A stretch of DNA of 64,000 nt from Prochlorococcus sp. scB243_498I20 (GTDB taxonomy: Bacteria; Cyanobacteriota; Cyanobacteriia; PCC-6307; Cyanobiaceae): NCBI GenBank assembly GCA_000635015.1, contig JFMR01000045.1:372001-436000 (forward strand). The letters run 5' to 3'. Shown here piece after piece: positions 44,989-54,960 of the stretch (within the stretch, counting starts at the first letter, position 1; every line of letters begins with the position of its first letter). The position numbers and the translations under genes were made by a program. A model generated the notes under the pieces. That model did not search any database. It was not told where the DNA came from and saw only the letters and a list, made by a program, of their open reading frames with translations.

Positions 44989-46275
44989 TTACTTCACTAT
45001 AGTTGGGATTTGTCCTATATCAGTTGTAGATGAGCGACTTAAGAAATTCTTATTCATCTTCCAACTTTGTGGATTTTTTGTAATGGCCCATGTAATTGCA
45101 TTGTTATTAAATCTTTTATTTAATAAATCAATCGTTTTCATAAGATTTGTTGATTTTTCTAAGACTTTCTGAGATTTGTAATTGATAACTGATTGCTGTA
45201 AATATTCGCTATTTGTTAAATCCTGCATTAAAACACCAGCTTTTGAGAATTTATATTCGGGATTATAAATTTCTTTAGATAATTCAACTACTATTTTTAA
45301 AATATTGTTTGTGTCATCTGTTGCATTTGTAAGTTTTCTATGAGCACTTCTTTGATAATTTTGACTTGAATATTTACTGGTTCTAGCAAATACTCTAATA
45401 TTAGATGATTGTAAATTCTGACTTCTCATTTTTTCAGAGGCTTTTATTGCGTGAGTTGCCAGTGCTTGAGTTAAGTCTTCTAATTTTGTGATAGGCGTGC
45501 CGAAACTCCTGCTCACCTGAATTTCTTTTTTTGATTTCTTGTTTTTTTCTATGGGCAGGCATCTATGACCTTTCAGTTCTAATTGCAGTCTTTTCCCTAC
45601 GATGCCTAATTTCTTAATGATTTCATTTTCTTCCATATCTCTTAGTTCTCTCGCATTTTTAATACCTTTACTTTGTAACCAATTAGAGGTTTGTTTCCCG
45701 ACTCCCCATATCTTATCTATACTAATTCTTTTCAAATAATTATTCTCATTTTCGGTTCTGGCTAAATCAAATATTCCAGCTGAATAATCAATATTTTTAG
45801 CTAGTTTATTAGCAATTTTTGCTCTTACTTTATTTTCTCCTATTCCTACTGTTATGGTAATCCCTAGATTCTGATATATTAATGATCTTATGCTTCTTGC
45901 CCAAGGATATAGATTTTCATCATTAGGTCTAGAAATCGAGACGAATGCTTCGTCAATGGAATAAATTTCTATCTGTTCACAGTAGTTTTTCAGTAAATTC
46001 ATTAGTCTTCTGCTCATATCCCCATAAAGCGAGTAGTTTGAGCTTAAGACTGCTACATCTAATTTATTTAGTCTTTCTTTGACCTTAAAATACGGAGTTC
46101 CCATTTTAATTTTTAAAGCTCGCGCTTCAGGGCTTCTTGCAATGATACATCCGTCATTATTAGATAAAATTACTACTGGTTTATTTCTCAAATGAGGATT
46201 AATATTTTGTTCACATGACGCGTAAAAATTATTAGCATCTATAAGAGCTATTGCATCAATATTTGAAATTCTCAT
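44989..46275 (-). CDS. umuC: DNA polymerase V catalytic subunit UmuC (Y family)
   Basis: 428-residue translesion polymerase. Catalytic residues in ALIDANNFYASCEQ and the SIDEAFVS motif, plus VAVLSSNYSLYGDMSRR, GIGENKVRAKIANK and the thumb-domain HhH (IWGVGKQTSNWLQSKG). The start overlaps the umuD stop (46272-46275), so the two are coupled. Confidence 0.95.
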   Translation of the reverse strand: MRISNIDAIALIDANNFYASCEQNINPHLRNKPVVILSNNDGCIIARSPEARALKIKMGTPYFKVKERLNKLDVAVLSSNYSLYGDMSRRLMNLLKNYCEQIEIYSIDEAFVSISRPNDENLYPWARSIRSLIYQNLGITITVGIGENKVRAKIANKLAKNIDYSAGIFDLARTENENNYLKRISIDKIWGVGKQTSNWLQSKGIKNARELRDMEENEIIKKLGIVGKRLQLELKGHRCLPIEKNKKSKKEIQVSRSFGTPITKLEDLTQALATHAIKASEKMRSQNLQSSNIRVFARTSKYSSQNYQRSAHRKLTNATDDTNNILKIVVELSKEIYNPEYKFSKAGVLMQDLTNSEYLQQSVINYKSQKVLEKSTNLMKTIDLLNKRFNNNAITWAITKNPQSWKMNKNFLSRSSTTDIGQIPTIVK

Positions 46276-46688
46276 AAATAGCTATGTATTGAATAAATAA
46301 CAACTCCCCATATCTGTACATCAATATGGTTTTTAAATCTAAAATCAGGATAATTATGATTTTCTGATTTTAAATATAATTCATTGTTTTTTATAGATAA
46401 TCTTTTTATTGTAAATTCTCCATCTATCATTGCAATGATGATATTCCCTGGCCTGGCGGTTAAGCTCTTGTCTACTATTATTAAATCTTTATCTTTAATT
46501 CCTGCATTTATCATTGAGTCACCTTTTACTCTAAGAAAAAAAGTGCTAAACGGATTAGATATTAAATGTTCGTTTAAATCAATATTTTCTTCCGTATAGT
46601 CATCTGCAGGAGAAGGAAACCCTGCTGATACCGAATCAGTTAATAAGGGGATTTTAAATGTTTTAGTAGTTGAATCAAAAGAATCCAA
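46272..46688 (-). CDS. umuD: UmuD, self-cleaving S24 polymerase V subunit
   Basis: 138 residues, LexA-fold peptidase. The cleavage site is Ala-Gly (residues about 22-23 in SAGFPSPADDY), nucleophile Ser in VKGDSMINAGI and catalytic Lys in EFTIKRL. The start is TTG at 46688. A LexA-like palindrome lies 11 bases upstream. RecA-stimulated cleavage would activate UmuC. Confidence 0.93.
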   Translation of the reverse strand: MDSFDSTTKTFKIPLLTDSVSAGFPSPADDYTEENIDLNEHLISNPFSTFFLRVKGDSMINAGIKDKDLIIVDKSLTARPGNIIIAMIDGEFTIKRLSIKNNELYLKSENHNYPDFRFKNHIDVQIWGVVIYSIHSYL

Positions 46689-46699
46689 GGTTAAATTAA

Positions 46700-46715
46700 T
46701 AGTATATATGTACTA
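46700..46715. promoter_or_regulatory. LexA (SOS) box candidate upstream of umuD
   Basis: TAGTATATATGTACTA; on the minus strand AGTACATATATACT fits the cyanobacterial LexA consensus RGTACNNNDGTWCB with one mismatch (the G of GTWC is A). It lies 11 bases before the TTG start of umuD, a typical repression position. Confidence 0.6.
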
Positions 46716-46786
46716 TACAGCGAAAAGTCAAAAAATAGTTAGTTATTAAACTTTTATAGATTAATTTTAGATTGAATCTAATCTTT

Positions 46787-47203
46787 TTAAGAACGATGAT
46801 AAGGGGAGTTGTTAGATATAGAAATAGCTCTATAGATTTGTTCGATTAGGATTAATCTAGCTAATTCATGAGGAAAAGTTAAAGGAGATAGGCTTAGTAC
46901 AAGATCTGATTTTTCTTTTATATCTGAACTAACTCCATCAGTATCGCCGATTAAGAAATTAATTTTTTTATTTTTAAAATTCAAGAGTAAGGAACATAGT
47001 TCAACTGAATTAAACTGTTTCCCTTCTTCACTTAGGCAGATAATAATATTGTTATTGGATCTAAGATTATTTAAATTAAAAGTCTTTAACTCATTAATTA
47101 CAAGTTCAGGCATTCTTTTTTTGTATTGATTAATTCCATCTTTAATCCAAAGTTTCTTTATTTTGCCGATAGCATAAATTGCTAATCTATTACTCTGAAG
47201 CAT
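46787..47203 (-). CDS. rlmH: 23S rRNA (pseudouridine1915-N3)-methyltransferase RlmH
   Basis: 138-residue SPOUT enzyme acting on 70S ribosomes. It has [33 protein letters not shown] and the C-terminal [20 protein letters not shown], the family signature, though shortened by a few residues versus E. coli (155). Upstream gene at 47223 may be cotranscribed. Confidence 0.9.
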   Translation of the reverse strand: MLQSNRLAIYAIGKIKKLWIKDGINQYKKRMPELVINELKTFNLNNLRSNNNIIICLSEEGKQFNSVELCSLLLNFKNKKINFLIGDTDGVSSDIKEKSDLVLSLSPLTFPHELARLILIEQIYRAISISNNSPYHRS

Positions 47204-47222
47204 AAGTAAATATTAAAAATAA

Positions 47223-47561
47223 TTATTCATCAAGAAGATAATTAAATTCATCATATAGTTCCTCTTCAGTTGTTAATTTCTTGGATAAATTATGTTTTTT
47301 AGAATTCATATTAATTTGATTAATCTCACTTTCTCTTAGTGAGTTATTAATGTTAGAAGTCTCTTCTAAAGATTCTGAATTATCAATTAACGAATAAAAA
47401 ATTTTATTGGGATCTTCTGAATTAAGTGGATTGGTGATTAAATTATCATTATTAGTAATATTTGTGTAATTATTTATAATAATATTTTTACTTTCGTTAT
47501 TTAAATTTTTCTTTTTTTTAAATTTATTGAGTTTATCTAAATTTTTTTTTGATAAGCTCAT
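47223..47561 (-). CDS. Asn/Ser-rich hypothetical protein
   Basis: 112 residues, low complexity: NLNNESKNIIINNYTNITNN, poly-Asn/Ser tracts and an acidic end (TTEEELYDEFNYLLDE). Probably mostly disordered with a C-terminal helix that may be the conserved part. No family recognised. It is 19 bases upstream of rlmH. Confidence 0.5.
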   Translation of the reverse strand: MSLSKKNLDKLNKFKKKKNLNNESKNIIINNYTNITNNDNLITNPLNSEDPNKIFYSLIDNSESLEETSNINNSLRESEINQINMNSKKHNLSKKLTTEEELYDEFNYLLDE

Positions 47562-47617
47562 GATATAAAGTATTAAATAAATTCATATTTAATTTAAACA
47601 TATTATTTATCTTTTAG

Positions 47618-48442
47618 ATGAATTCTAAAAACTATCATCAAAAAAAAAGATTTGGACAACACTGGTTGGTAAATAAAAAAATATTAGAAAAAATTAAAGA
47701 AATTGCTGTTCTTAATGAAAATGACTTTATTTTAGAGATTGGTCCTGGTAAAGGAGCTTTAACATCTAAGTTGTTAAATTCAGAAATTAAAAAATTACAT
47801 GCAATTGAATTAGATAAAGATTTAATAAATTTATTAAATGATAAATTCAATAATAATGATAAGTTTTCACTGCAGCAGGGAGATATTCTTTCTGTAAATT
47901 TAGATTCTATTAATAAGAAGATTACAAAAGTGATTGCAAATATTCCTTACAATATAACTGGCCCAATATTGGATATTTTTATAGGTCGATTGGGCATTAT
48001 AAGAAACTATAATTACGAAAAAATAATATTTTTGATGCAGAAAGACGTTGTAGATAGGATTTTGTCAAAAGAAGGTAGTCCAAATGCTGGTGCGCTTAGT
48101 ATAAGAATGCAACTACTATCAAAAATAAAAAGAATATGTGATGTGCCGCCTTCATCATTTAGTCCGCCTCCAAAAGTTTTTTCTTCTTTAGTAGTTTTCG
48201 AACCAATTAAAAATGATTTAAGATTAGATATTAGTCTGGAAAAATATATAGATAAACTTCTTCGAATTTCATTTAATTCAAGAAGAAAAATGCTTAGAAA
48301 TACTCTTAATTCAATACTTTCAAATGAAGAGATAAATGAATTATCTGAATCTTCAAAAGTTTGTTTTAATTTAAGACCACAAGATATTTCAATTGACCAA
48401 TGGATTAAGCTTGCAGAAAATTGTATTAAAATTAAAAAATAA
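47618..48442 (+). CDS. ksgA: 16S rRNA dimethyladenosine transferase RsmA (KsgA)
   Basis: 274 residues. [16 protein letters not shown] at the N-terminus, SAM motif [19 protein letters not shown], motif [14 protein letters not shown] and the C-terminal [14 protein letters not shown]. Dimethylates A1518/A1519. Followed by ispE after 11 bases. Confidence 0.96.
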   Translation: MNSKNYHQKKRFGQHWLVNKKILEKIKEIAVLNENDFILEIGPGKGALTSKLLNSEIKKLHAIELDKDLINLLNDKFNNNDKFSLQQGDILSVNLDSINKKITKVIANIPYNITGPILDIFIGRLGIIRNYNYEKIIFLMQKDVVDRILSKEGSPNAGALSIRMQLLSKIKRICDVPPSSFSPPPKVFSSLVVFEPIKNDLRLDISLEKYIDKLLRISFNSRRKMLRNTLNSILSNEEINELSESSKVCFNLRPQDISIDQWIKLAENCIKIKK

Positions 48443-48453
48443 AATTTAAGTAT

Positions 48454-49389
48454 ATGCAAGATTTAGCTAGAAAGAAAATTAATATAAAATCTCCTGCCAA
48501 AATAAATTTGCACCTTGAAGTTATTGGTAAAAGAGAGGATGGATTTCATGAGTTAGCAATGATTATGCAAAATATCGATCTTGCTGATTATTTAGAATTT
48601 GAAATTAATAATGAAGGTTTAATTAAACTTGAGTCTGATTGTAATGATTTAAGCCTATCTGATGATAACTTAATTGTTAAATCGGCAAACCTATTAAGGA
48701 AAAAATTAAATATAGATTACGGTGCGAATATATTTTTAAGAAAAAATATCCCAATTGGCGCAGGATTAGCTGGTGGATCCAGCAATGCAGCGGCAACGTT
48801 AATTGGTCTTAATAATTTATGGGATTTGAAATTAGATCAAGAAACTTTAAGTTCATTAGCATCAACATTAGGATCTGATATCCCCTTTTTTATAAATGGT
48901 GGTGTTCAATTATGTTTTGGAAGAGGCGAAATTTTGGAGAAATTAGATTCAACCCTTGAATATGGAGTAATTCTTTTAAAAAATCCGAATGTATCAGTAT
49001 CAACTGCTGAAACTTATAAAAAATATAGTAATAGATTTTGTGATCAATATCTTACTGATAGAGAAATGATTGAGAACATAAGAAAAAATTTAAGAGATAA
49101 TGGTTTAAATAACTTAAATTTTAATAATCAACATTTATCTATTAAAAATGATTTGCAGTTAGTTGTTGAAAATGAAAATGATTCTGTAAAGAAGGCATTA
49201 TATTTACTTTCTAAATTAGAAAATTGTCTCACATTTTCAATGAGTGGATCAGGCCCTACATGCTTTGGACTCTTTAAAGATATAGAGACTGCTAAAAAAG
49301 AATTAACTGTAAATTCTAAATTATTTAAAGAAAAAGGCTATGATTCATGGGTTTGCACTTTCCTTGAAAAGGGAATAACATTCATTTAA
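48454..49389 (+). CDS. ispE: 4-diphosphocytidyl-2-C-methyl-D-erythritol kinase IspE
   Basis: 311-residue GHMP kinase of the MEP isoprenoid pathway. SPAKINLHLEVIGKREDGFHEL, ATP loop PIGAGLAGGSSNAAATL, SDIPFF and the third motif FSMSGSGPTCFG are all intact. Operon with ksgA and the DUF3082 gene. Confidence 0.96.
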   Translation: MQDLARKKINIKSPAKINLHLEVIGKREDGFHELAMIMQNIDLADYLEFEINNEGLIKLESDCNDLSLSDDNLIVKSANLLRKKLNIDYGANIFLRKNIPIGAGLAGGSSNAAATLIGLNNLWDLKLDQETLSSLASTLGSDIPFFINGGVQLCFGRGEILEKLDSTLEYGVILLKNPNVSVSTAETYKKYSNRFCDQYLTDREMIENIRKNLRDNGLNNLNFNNQHLSIKNDLQLVVENENDSVKKALYLLSKLENCLTFSMSGSGPTCFGLFKDIETAKKELTVNSKLFKEKGYDSWVCTFLEKGITFI

Positions 49390-49413
49390 ATTTTTTTTAT
49401 ATAAAAATCTATT

Positions 49414-49716
49414 GTGGCTGATAATAATACTGAGAATATTGAAAAAAATATTCCCGAAAAAGGACCGTTAAATTTTATTGTTGGATCATTAACAAGTTTT
49501 TTATTATTTATATTTTTTTATTTTTTAAGTAATAAAATCGCAATTTATTTTTCAGTACATAAACCATCTAATTCTTCTGAAATAGTCCAAAATATTTCTT
49601 CTAGTATTAATACCTTGATAATTGGATTATCATTTTTGCTAACTTTTTCTTTTGCTTTTATAGGTATAGGTCTTTTTATTGTATTTATTCGAAGTTTTTT
49701 TCAGAAGAAAAGTTGA
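49414..49716 (+). CDS. DUF3082-like membrane protein
   Basis: 100 residues, GTG start at 49414. Two transmembrane helices (FIVGSLTSFLLFIFFYFLS and TLIIGLSFLLTFSFAFIGIG) separated by a Ser-rich lumenal loop. Layout and the SLTS... helix fit the cyanobacterial DUF3082 family. Function unknown. Confidence 0.65.
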   Translation: MADNNTENIEKNIPEKGPLNFIVGSLTSFLLFIFFYFLSNKIAIYFSVHKPSNSSEIVQNISSSINTLIIGLSFLLTFSFAFIGIGLFIVFIRSFFQKKS

Positions 49717-49750
49717 ATTGCCAATATTATTAAGAAAACACTTTCTTTGA

Positions 49751-49846
49751 ATGTCTTTACATGACCTAGGCCTTTTAGTCCTTTTGCTGTCACCTGGAAT
49801 GATTTTATCAATATTACTACTCATAACCTTCGCTGAAGGAGGTTGA
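49751..49846 (+). CDS. 31-residue single-helix membrane peptide
   Basis: ATG at 49751, TGA at 49844-49846. Nearly the whole peptide is one helix, from HDLGLLVLLLSPGMIL onward, ending TFAEGG. It lies between the DUF3082 gene and pdhB on the same strand. Size and layout recall Pet/Psb small subunits, but it does not match any I know; conservation between strains would decide. Confidence 0.45.
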   Translation: MSLHDLGLLVLLLSPGMILSILLLITFAEGG

Positions 49847-49895
49847 ATTATTCAAAGTGGTAGGATTATATATGTGATTAATTAGGTAATTAATT

Positions 49896-50879
49896 GTGGC
49901 TGGAACATTATTATTTAATGCTTTGAAAGAGGCAATTGATGAAGAAATGGCAAATGATGTTAATGTTTGCGTAATGGGGGAAGATGTTGGTCAATATGGA
50001 GGATCTTATAAGGTTACTAAGGATTTATATGAAAAATATGGAGAGTTAAGAGTCTTAGATACTCCTATTGCAGAGAATAGTTTTACGGGTATGGCTGTGG
50101 GTGCAGCAATGACAGGGTTAAGACCAATAGTAGAAGGAATGAATATGGGTTTTTTGCTTTTAGCTTTTAATCAGATATCAAATAATATGGGTATGCTTAG
50201 ATATACAAGTGGCGGAAATTATAAAATACCTGCAGTAGTTCGAGGACCTGGAGGAGTTGGTCGTCAACTTGGTGCTGAGCACAGTCAAAGACTTGAAGCA
50301 TATTTTCATGCAGTTCCTGGCATAAAGATTGTTGCATGTAGTACACCCACAAATGCTAAAGGTTTAATGAAAGCAGCTATAAGAGATGATAATCCGGTTC
50401 TATTTTTCGAACATGTTCTTCTATACAATTTGTCTGAAGAATTACCTGAGGGTGATTATACTTGCGCTTTGGATCAGGCTGATGTTGTAAAAGAAGGGAA
50501 AGATATTACTGTATTGACTTATTCAAGAATGAGACATCACTGCCTTAAAGCTGTTGAAGAATTAGAAAAAAAAGGAATAGATGTTGAGTTAATAGATTTA
50601 ATAAGTTTAAAACCATTTGATATGGAAACCATCTCAAAATCAATAAGAAAAACAAATAAAGTAGTTATTGTTGAAGAATGTATGAAGACTGGAGGTATTG
50701 GTGCAGAATTAATTGCCTTAATAACAGAAAAGTGTTTTGACGATCTTGATGCCCGACCAATTAGATTATCTAGTCAGGATATTCCAACTCCTTATAATGG
50801 AAATCTTGAGAATTTGACAATAATCCAACCACATCAAATAGTTGAAAAAGTTGAAAATTTAATTAGTGGGAGTATATAG
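49896..50879 (+). CDS. pdhB: Pyruvate dehydrogenase E1 beta subunit
   Basis: 327 residues, GTG start at 49896. TPP-dependent E1 with [38 protein letters not shown], and C-terminal transketolase domain ([30 protein letters not shown]). With the alpha subunit (elsewhere) decarboxylates pyruvate to feed acetyl-CoA. secD starts 3 bases downstream. Confidence 0.96.
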   Translation: MAGTLLFNALKEAIDEEMANDVNVCVMGEDVGQYGGSYKVTKDLYEKYGELRVLDTPIAENSFTGMAVGAAMTGLRPIVEGMNMGFLLLAFNQISNNMGMLRYTSGGNYKIPAVVRGPGGVGRQLGAEHSQRLEAYFHAVPGIKIVACSTPTNAKGLMKAAIRDDNPVLFFEHVLLYNLSEELPEGDYTCALDQADVVKEGKDITVLTYSRMRHHCLKAVEELEKKGIDVELIDLISLKPFDMETISKSIRKTNKVVIVEECMKTGGIGAELIALITEKCFDDLDARPIRLSSQDIPTPYNGNLENLTIIQPHQIVEKVENLISGSI

Positions 50880-50882
50880 AAA

Positions 50883-52349
50883 ATGAAAAGAAGGCAAGGT
50901 TGGCTTTTTTTTATTATTTTTCTACTTACTTTATCTGTTTATTTATTGATAAATTATCCCTTACAGTTGGGATTGGATTTACAAGGGGGTTCTCAACTTA
51001 CACTACAAATTATTAAAGAGGAAGGTAAGGTAACAAGGGATGAACTTGAAGCAGTTAATTCGGTTATTGATAAGCGCGTTAACAATTTAGGAGTTTCTGA
51101 GTCTAATTTGCAAACCCTCGGTGGAGATCAATTGATTTTAGAATTACCAGGTGAACAAAATCCATTAGTTGCTTCAAGGGTATTAGGGAAGACTGCTTTA
51201 TTAGAATTTAGAACCCAAAAAAAAGGAACATCTACAGATTTAAAAACCTTGCAACTACAGAGATTGACTATTAAAGAATTAATTGAACAATATTCCTTTG
51301 CAGAAAAAAGTCAAAATGATAATAACTTAAAAGTTATTCAAGATGATCTTAAAGATATAGAGCAAGAATTGAATTACTCATCTACTAGTAATGATTTATA
51401 TGGGAAGTTAATTGAAATCAAAAAATATGTTGAAAAAGAAATTACAAATTTATTTATTAAAACAGATTTATCTGGTAAGGATCTTATTAACGCAGGAAGG
51501 AGACAAGAACAAACAAATAGTAATTGGGAAGTTTTATTAACTTTTAGTAATTCAGGAGGTGAAAAGTTTGCAGAAATTACAAAGTCAATTGCTGGCACTA
51601 ATCAACTATTGGCTATCATTTTAGATGGTGAATCAATAAGTGAAGCCAGTGTTGGTAATCAGTTTGCTAGTACTGGGATTACAGGTGGATCAGCAACGAT
51701 AAGTGGTAATTTTAGTGCTGAAAATGCTAGAGAATTAGAAGTTCAACTTAAAGGAGGCTCATTGCCATTGCCAATTGAAATAGTAGAAACTAACACAATA
51801 GGGGCTCTATTGGGATCCAAAAATATTTTAAAAAGTCTTTATGCAGCTATTAGTGGGTTAATTTTTGTTGGTATTTTTATGATTTTTAATTATAGAATTC
51901 TAGGTTTTGTTTCAGTTCTTTCTCTAGTACTTTATGGTTTCTTTAACTTAGCCATATATTCTCTAATTCCTGTAACTTTGACTTTACCTGGAATTTCTGG
52001 TCTTATTCTTAGTATTGGTATGGCTGTTGATGCAAATATTCTAATATTTGAGAGAATTAGAGAAGAATTATATGATGGAAATACTCTTACAAGATCTATT
52101 GATAGCGGTTTTCAGAGAGCTAATTCATCCATAGTTGATGGCCATATTACAACTCTTCTTAGTTGTTTTGTATTGTTTTTATTAGGAACAAACTTTGTTA
52201 AGGGTTTTGCGGCAACATTAGGTATTGGAGTCTTAGTAAGCTTGTTTACCTCATTAAATTGTTCTAAAAATATTTTGCGTTTTTTTACAATATATCAATC
52301 TTTGAGACAGAAAAATCTTTATCTGCCAAGGAATAATTTTTCAAATTAA
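50883..52349 (+). CDS. secD: Protein translocase subunit SecD
   Basis: 488 residues. Membrane helix at the N-terminus, LGLDLQGGSQLTLQI, a large periplasmic P1 domain (with a Lys/Asn-rich insertion about 115-185), ITGGSATISGNFS, then five transmembrane helices ending with SIGMAVDANILIFERIREEL. Works with SecF and SecYEG in protein export. secF follows 21 bases on. Confidence 0.95.
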   Translation: MKRRQGWLFFIIFLLTLSVYLLINYPLQLGLDLQGGSQLTLQIIKEEGKVTRDELEAVNSVIDKRVNNLGVSESNLQTLGGDQLILELPGEQNPLVASRVLGKTALLEFRTQKKGTSTDLKTLQLQRLTIKELIEQYSFAEKSQNDNNLKVIQDDLKDIEQELNYSSTSNDLYGKLIEIKKYVEKEITNLFIKTDLSGKDLINAGRRQEQTNSNWEVLLTFSNSGGEKFAEITKSIAGTNQLLAIILDGESISEASVGNQFASTGITGGSATISGNFSAENARELEVQLKGGSLPLPIEIVETNTIGALLGSKNILKSLYAAISGLIFVGIFMIFNYRILGFVSVLSLVLYGFFNLAIYSLIPVTLTLPGISGLILSIGMAVDANILIFERIREELYDGNTLTRSIDSGFQRANSSIVDGHITTLLSCFVLFLLGTNFVKGFAATLGIGVLVSLFTSLNCSKNILRFFTIYQSLRQKNLYLPRNNFSN

Positions 52350-52370
52350 ATTTTTTATTTCTAATTTCTC

Positions 52371-53285
52371 ATGAAATACAATCTTGAACTAATAAAAAAT
52401 AAAAGAAAGATAATTGGGTTTTCAACTGTTCTCATTTTGTTGAGTCTTTTAGGAATTTTATATTCTACTTTTAATACTTCTTATAAGAAACCTATAAATT
52501 TAGGGATGGATTTTGTTGGGGGAAATGAACTAAGAATAGAAAGAGTTTGTGAAGCGGAATGTTCTAATCTTTCCCCTGATTCAGTTTTAGAAAATTTAAG
52601 AGAGATCTCTAAAAATAAAAATGTTTTAAATAATATTAAATTACAATTCCAAAATAATACTAAATTAATATCAATAAGAACACCTTATTTAAGTATTGAA
52701 GAATCAAATAATCTTATTACTAATCTTGATAATATTATTGGACCTCTGAATTATGAGAGTAAGGATTCAAGATTAATAGGTCCAAAGCTTGGGAAAAGAT
52801 TACTTACCAATTGTGTTACTTCATTGTTGGTTTCTTTATTTGCAATTTCTTTATATATAACTATTAGATTTGATAAAAAATATGCATTATTTGCATTATT
52901 AGCTTTATTCCATGATTTATTAATTGTTTTCGGTATATTCTCTTGGTTGGGAATTATATTATCCGTCGAGGTAAACAGTTTATTTGCTGTGTCATTGTTA
53001 ACTATTGCTGGCTATTCTGTAAATGATACAGTTGTTATATTTGATAGAATTCGTGAGAATTTAAATTCAAAGAAAGAAGGCTATAACGAAACTATTCAAT
53101 TATCAGTTAACGAATCATTTAGAAGAACAACTTTTACAAGTATTACAACCCTTATCCCTTTATTAAGCATTATTTTGTTTGGATCTTACTCACTATTTTG
53201 GTTTTCTTTGGCCTTATCATTAGGAATAATAGTTGGAAGTTATTCAAGTATTTTATTGGCTCCATCTTTGTTGCTGAAAGACTGA
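52371..53285 (+). CDS. secF: Protein translocase subunit SecF
   Basis: 304 residues with GMDFVGGNELRI, six transmembrane helices and the family motif AGYSVNDTVVIFDRIRENL and TTLIPLLSIILFGS. Partner of SecD encoded just upstream. Confidence 0.95.
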   Translation: MKYNLELIKNKRKIIGFSTVLILLSLLGILYSTFNTSYKKPINLGMDFVGGNELRIERVCEAECSNLSPDSVLENLREISKNKNVLNNIKLQFQNNTKLISIRTPYLSIEESNNLITNLDNIIGPLNYESKDSRLIGPKLGKRLLTNCVTSLLVSLFAISLYITIRFDKKYALFALLALFHDLLIVFGIFSWLGIILSVEVNSLFAVSLLTIAGYSVNDTVVIFDRIRENLNSKKEGYNETIQLSVNESFRRTTFTSITTLIPLLSIILFGSYSLFWFSLALSLGIIVGSYSSILLAPSLLLKD

Positions 53286-53303
53286 GTTTAACGTTCTAAA
53301 ATT

Positions 53304-53486
53304 ATGAAATTGAATTACTATTTGATAATTTTATTTTCTTTGGTTTTAATAGATCTTTCTACCGAGTTAAGAATATTATTTGATCATTTTACATTTAGTT
53401 CACTATATTTTGCTTTTGGTAAACATCCCTTAGCTTTCTTTATACTTTTTTCCTACCCATATTTGTATAAAAAATTAATTAAGTAG
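53304..53486 (+). CDS. Small two-helix membrane protein
   Basis: 60 residues, hydrophobic throughout: MKLNYYLIILFSLVLIDLST, then ELRILFDHFTFSSLYFAFG and LAFFILFSYPYLYKKLIK. Follows secF after 18 bases and may be cotranscribed. No family recognised. Confidence 0.55.
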   Translation: MKLNYYLIILFSLVLIDLSTELRILFDHFTFSSLYFAFGKHPLAFFILFSYPYLYKKLIK

Positions 53487-53489
53487 TTT

Positions 53490-54533
53490 TTAAATATCTT
53501 TAAATGATTCTTTGATTAAAACCTGAATTACTACAGCTAATGGAAGAGAAAGTATTAAGCCTAAAGGACCAAAAATGAAAGTAAATCCAAATTGCGATAT
53601 TAATGTCAAACCAGGTAGTAAGTTTGCTTTTTTCTTCATTATAGAAGGCATTATTATATAGCTTTCAATATTTTGAATTATTACATATGCTCCTAAAACA
53701 GCCAGTGGCTTCCAAAAATTATCAAGTAGTGCAATTGAGATTGGAAATATACCACTAATAACTGGGCCTATATTAGGAATTATATTAAGAACCATTGCTA
53801 TTAAAGCATTCGAGACAACATATTTGACGTCTAATATAGACAAAACTATTAATGATAATAGACCTACTGATAATGAGCTTATAACCATAGAAAAGGTCCA
53901 ATTTGCTAATGCAATATTGCATTTTTCCAGAATATTTCTAAATTTGTTGCGATAATTTTTTGGAATTAAAAAAAGTATATTCTCTTTATACTGTTTTGGT
54001 TCAATAGAAATCATCAAACTCACTGCTAATACGAATATTAATTTCAAAAGACCTGAACCCAGATTCCCCGCTATATTTATTAAATTCTTAAAGCTTTCTT
54101 GTATAGCTTTTGCAATAGTTGAAGCATCTGGAATGGTAACTACATTATTTAAAAGACTGAATATGTCTATAACATTTTCTGATTGTTCGCCATATAATAA
54201 GCTATTAAATTTGTTCAAATTTGTATTAATCAAAATATTTATTTTTGATAAACCATTTGGAATATCAACTAGTATTTCATTGAATTCTTTTATAAACGGA
54301 GGCAATACAAGAATGAAAATAGTAAATACTATTACTGATATAACTGTTAAGACAAGAAACAAAGAAAGCGATCGGGGGATTTTCAAGCCCTTTTGTATTT
54401 GATCACATAAATTACATACAATATTTGAAATAACTAAAGAACAAATTATTAAGAGGAGAAAATCTCTTAAAGTCCATAGTATTAACGAAGTGATTAAAAT
54501 TACTACTAACTTGAAGTATGATGAACTATTCAA
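53490..54533 (-). CDS. AI-2E family transporter (PerM-like)
   Basis: 347 residues, about eight transmembrane segments. Family features: LPPFIKEFNEILVDIP in the periplasmic domain, LIAMVLNIIPNIGPVISGIFP and NIESYIIMPSIMKKKANLLPG, plus GPLGLILSLPLAVV near the end. Function in cyanobacteria unknown (permease for hydrophobic or signalling molecules). Confidence 0.9.
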   Translation of the reverse strand: MNSSSYFKLVVILITSLILWTLRDFLLLIICSLVISNIVCNLCDQIQKGLKIPRSLSLFLVLTVISVIVFTIFILVLPPFIKEFNEILVDIPNGLSKINILINTNLNKFNSLLYGEQSENVIDIFSLLNNVVTIPDASTIAKAIQESFKNLINIAGNLGSGLLKLIFVLAVSLMISIEPKQYKENILFLIPKNYRNKFRNILEKCNIALANWTFSMVISSLSVGLLSLIVLSILDVKYVVSNALIAMVLNIIPNIGPVISGIFPISIALLDNFWKPLAVLGAYVIIQNIESYIIMPSIMKKKANLLPGLTLISQFGFTFIFGPLGLILSLPLAVVIQVLIKESFKDI

Positions 54534-54546
54534 TTTTCAGAACATT

Positions 54547-54900
54547 CTACTTCTTTTCAGAATATCCTAATCCATTTGATTTGGCATAACTATTTGCAAA
54601 TCTCATAAATCTCTCAAAGTCAGATGTGTTCTTCCAAATATAAGCTGCTTCTAAAAATATGGGTTCTCCATCAACAAACTTTACTTTAACTTCCCTAGTT
54701 AGTATTTCACCTTCGGAATCAAGCATACGCATACCCGTGATTTCACCGTCTGTAATTGAAGATAATGCCTGAGGTTTTTCGAACAAAAATAGTGCTTGGC
54801 CGGTTGTACCATCCTTACTCCTAGTCAGTCTTATTTCAGGCACTACAGGTTCATCTGTTCCTTCATAAAATTGTATTTTTGCAGTTTTATTTGCTGTCAT
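54547..54900 (-). CDS. psb28: Photosystem II assembly protein Psb28
   Basis: 117 residues from the Met at 54900 ([14 protein letters not shown]); three further codons upstream are open. [30 protein letters not shown] and [20 protein letters not shown] are characteristic. Binds CP47/RC47 intermediates on the cytoplasmic side during PSII biogenesis and repair. Confidence 0.95.
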   Translation of the reverse strand: MTANKTAKIQFYEGTDEPVVPEIRLTRSKDGTTGQALFLFEKPQALSSITDGEITGMRMLDSEGEILTREVKVKFVDGEPIFLEAAYIWKNTSDFERFMRFANSYAKSNGLGYSEKK

Positions 54901-54960
54901 AATATTCAATCAATAATTTTTTATCTTAGGAAATATTTTTCACATTCGTTTGTAATTTTT

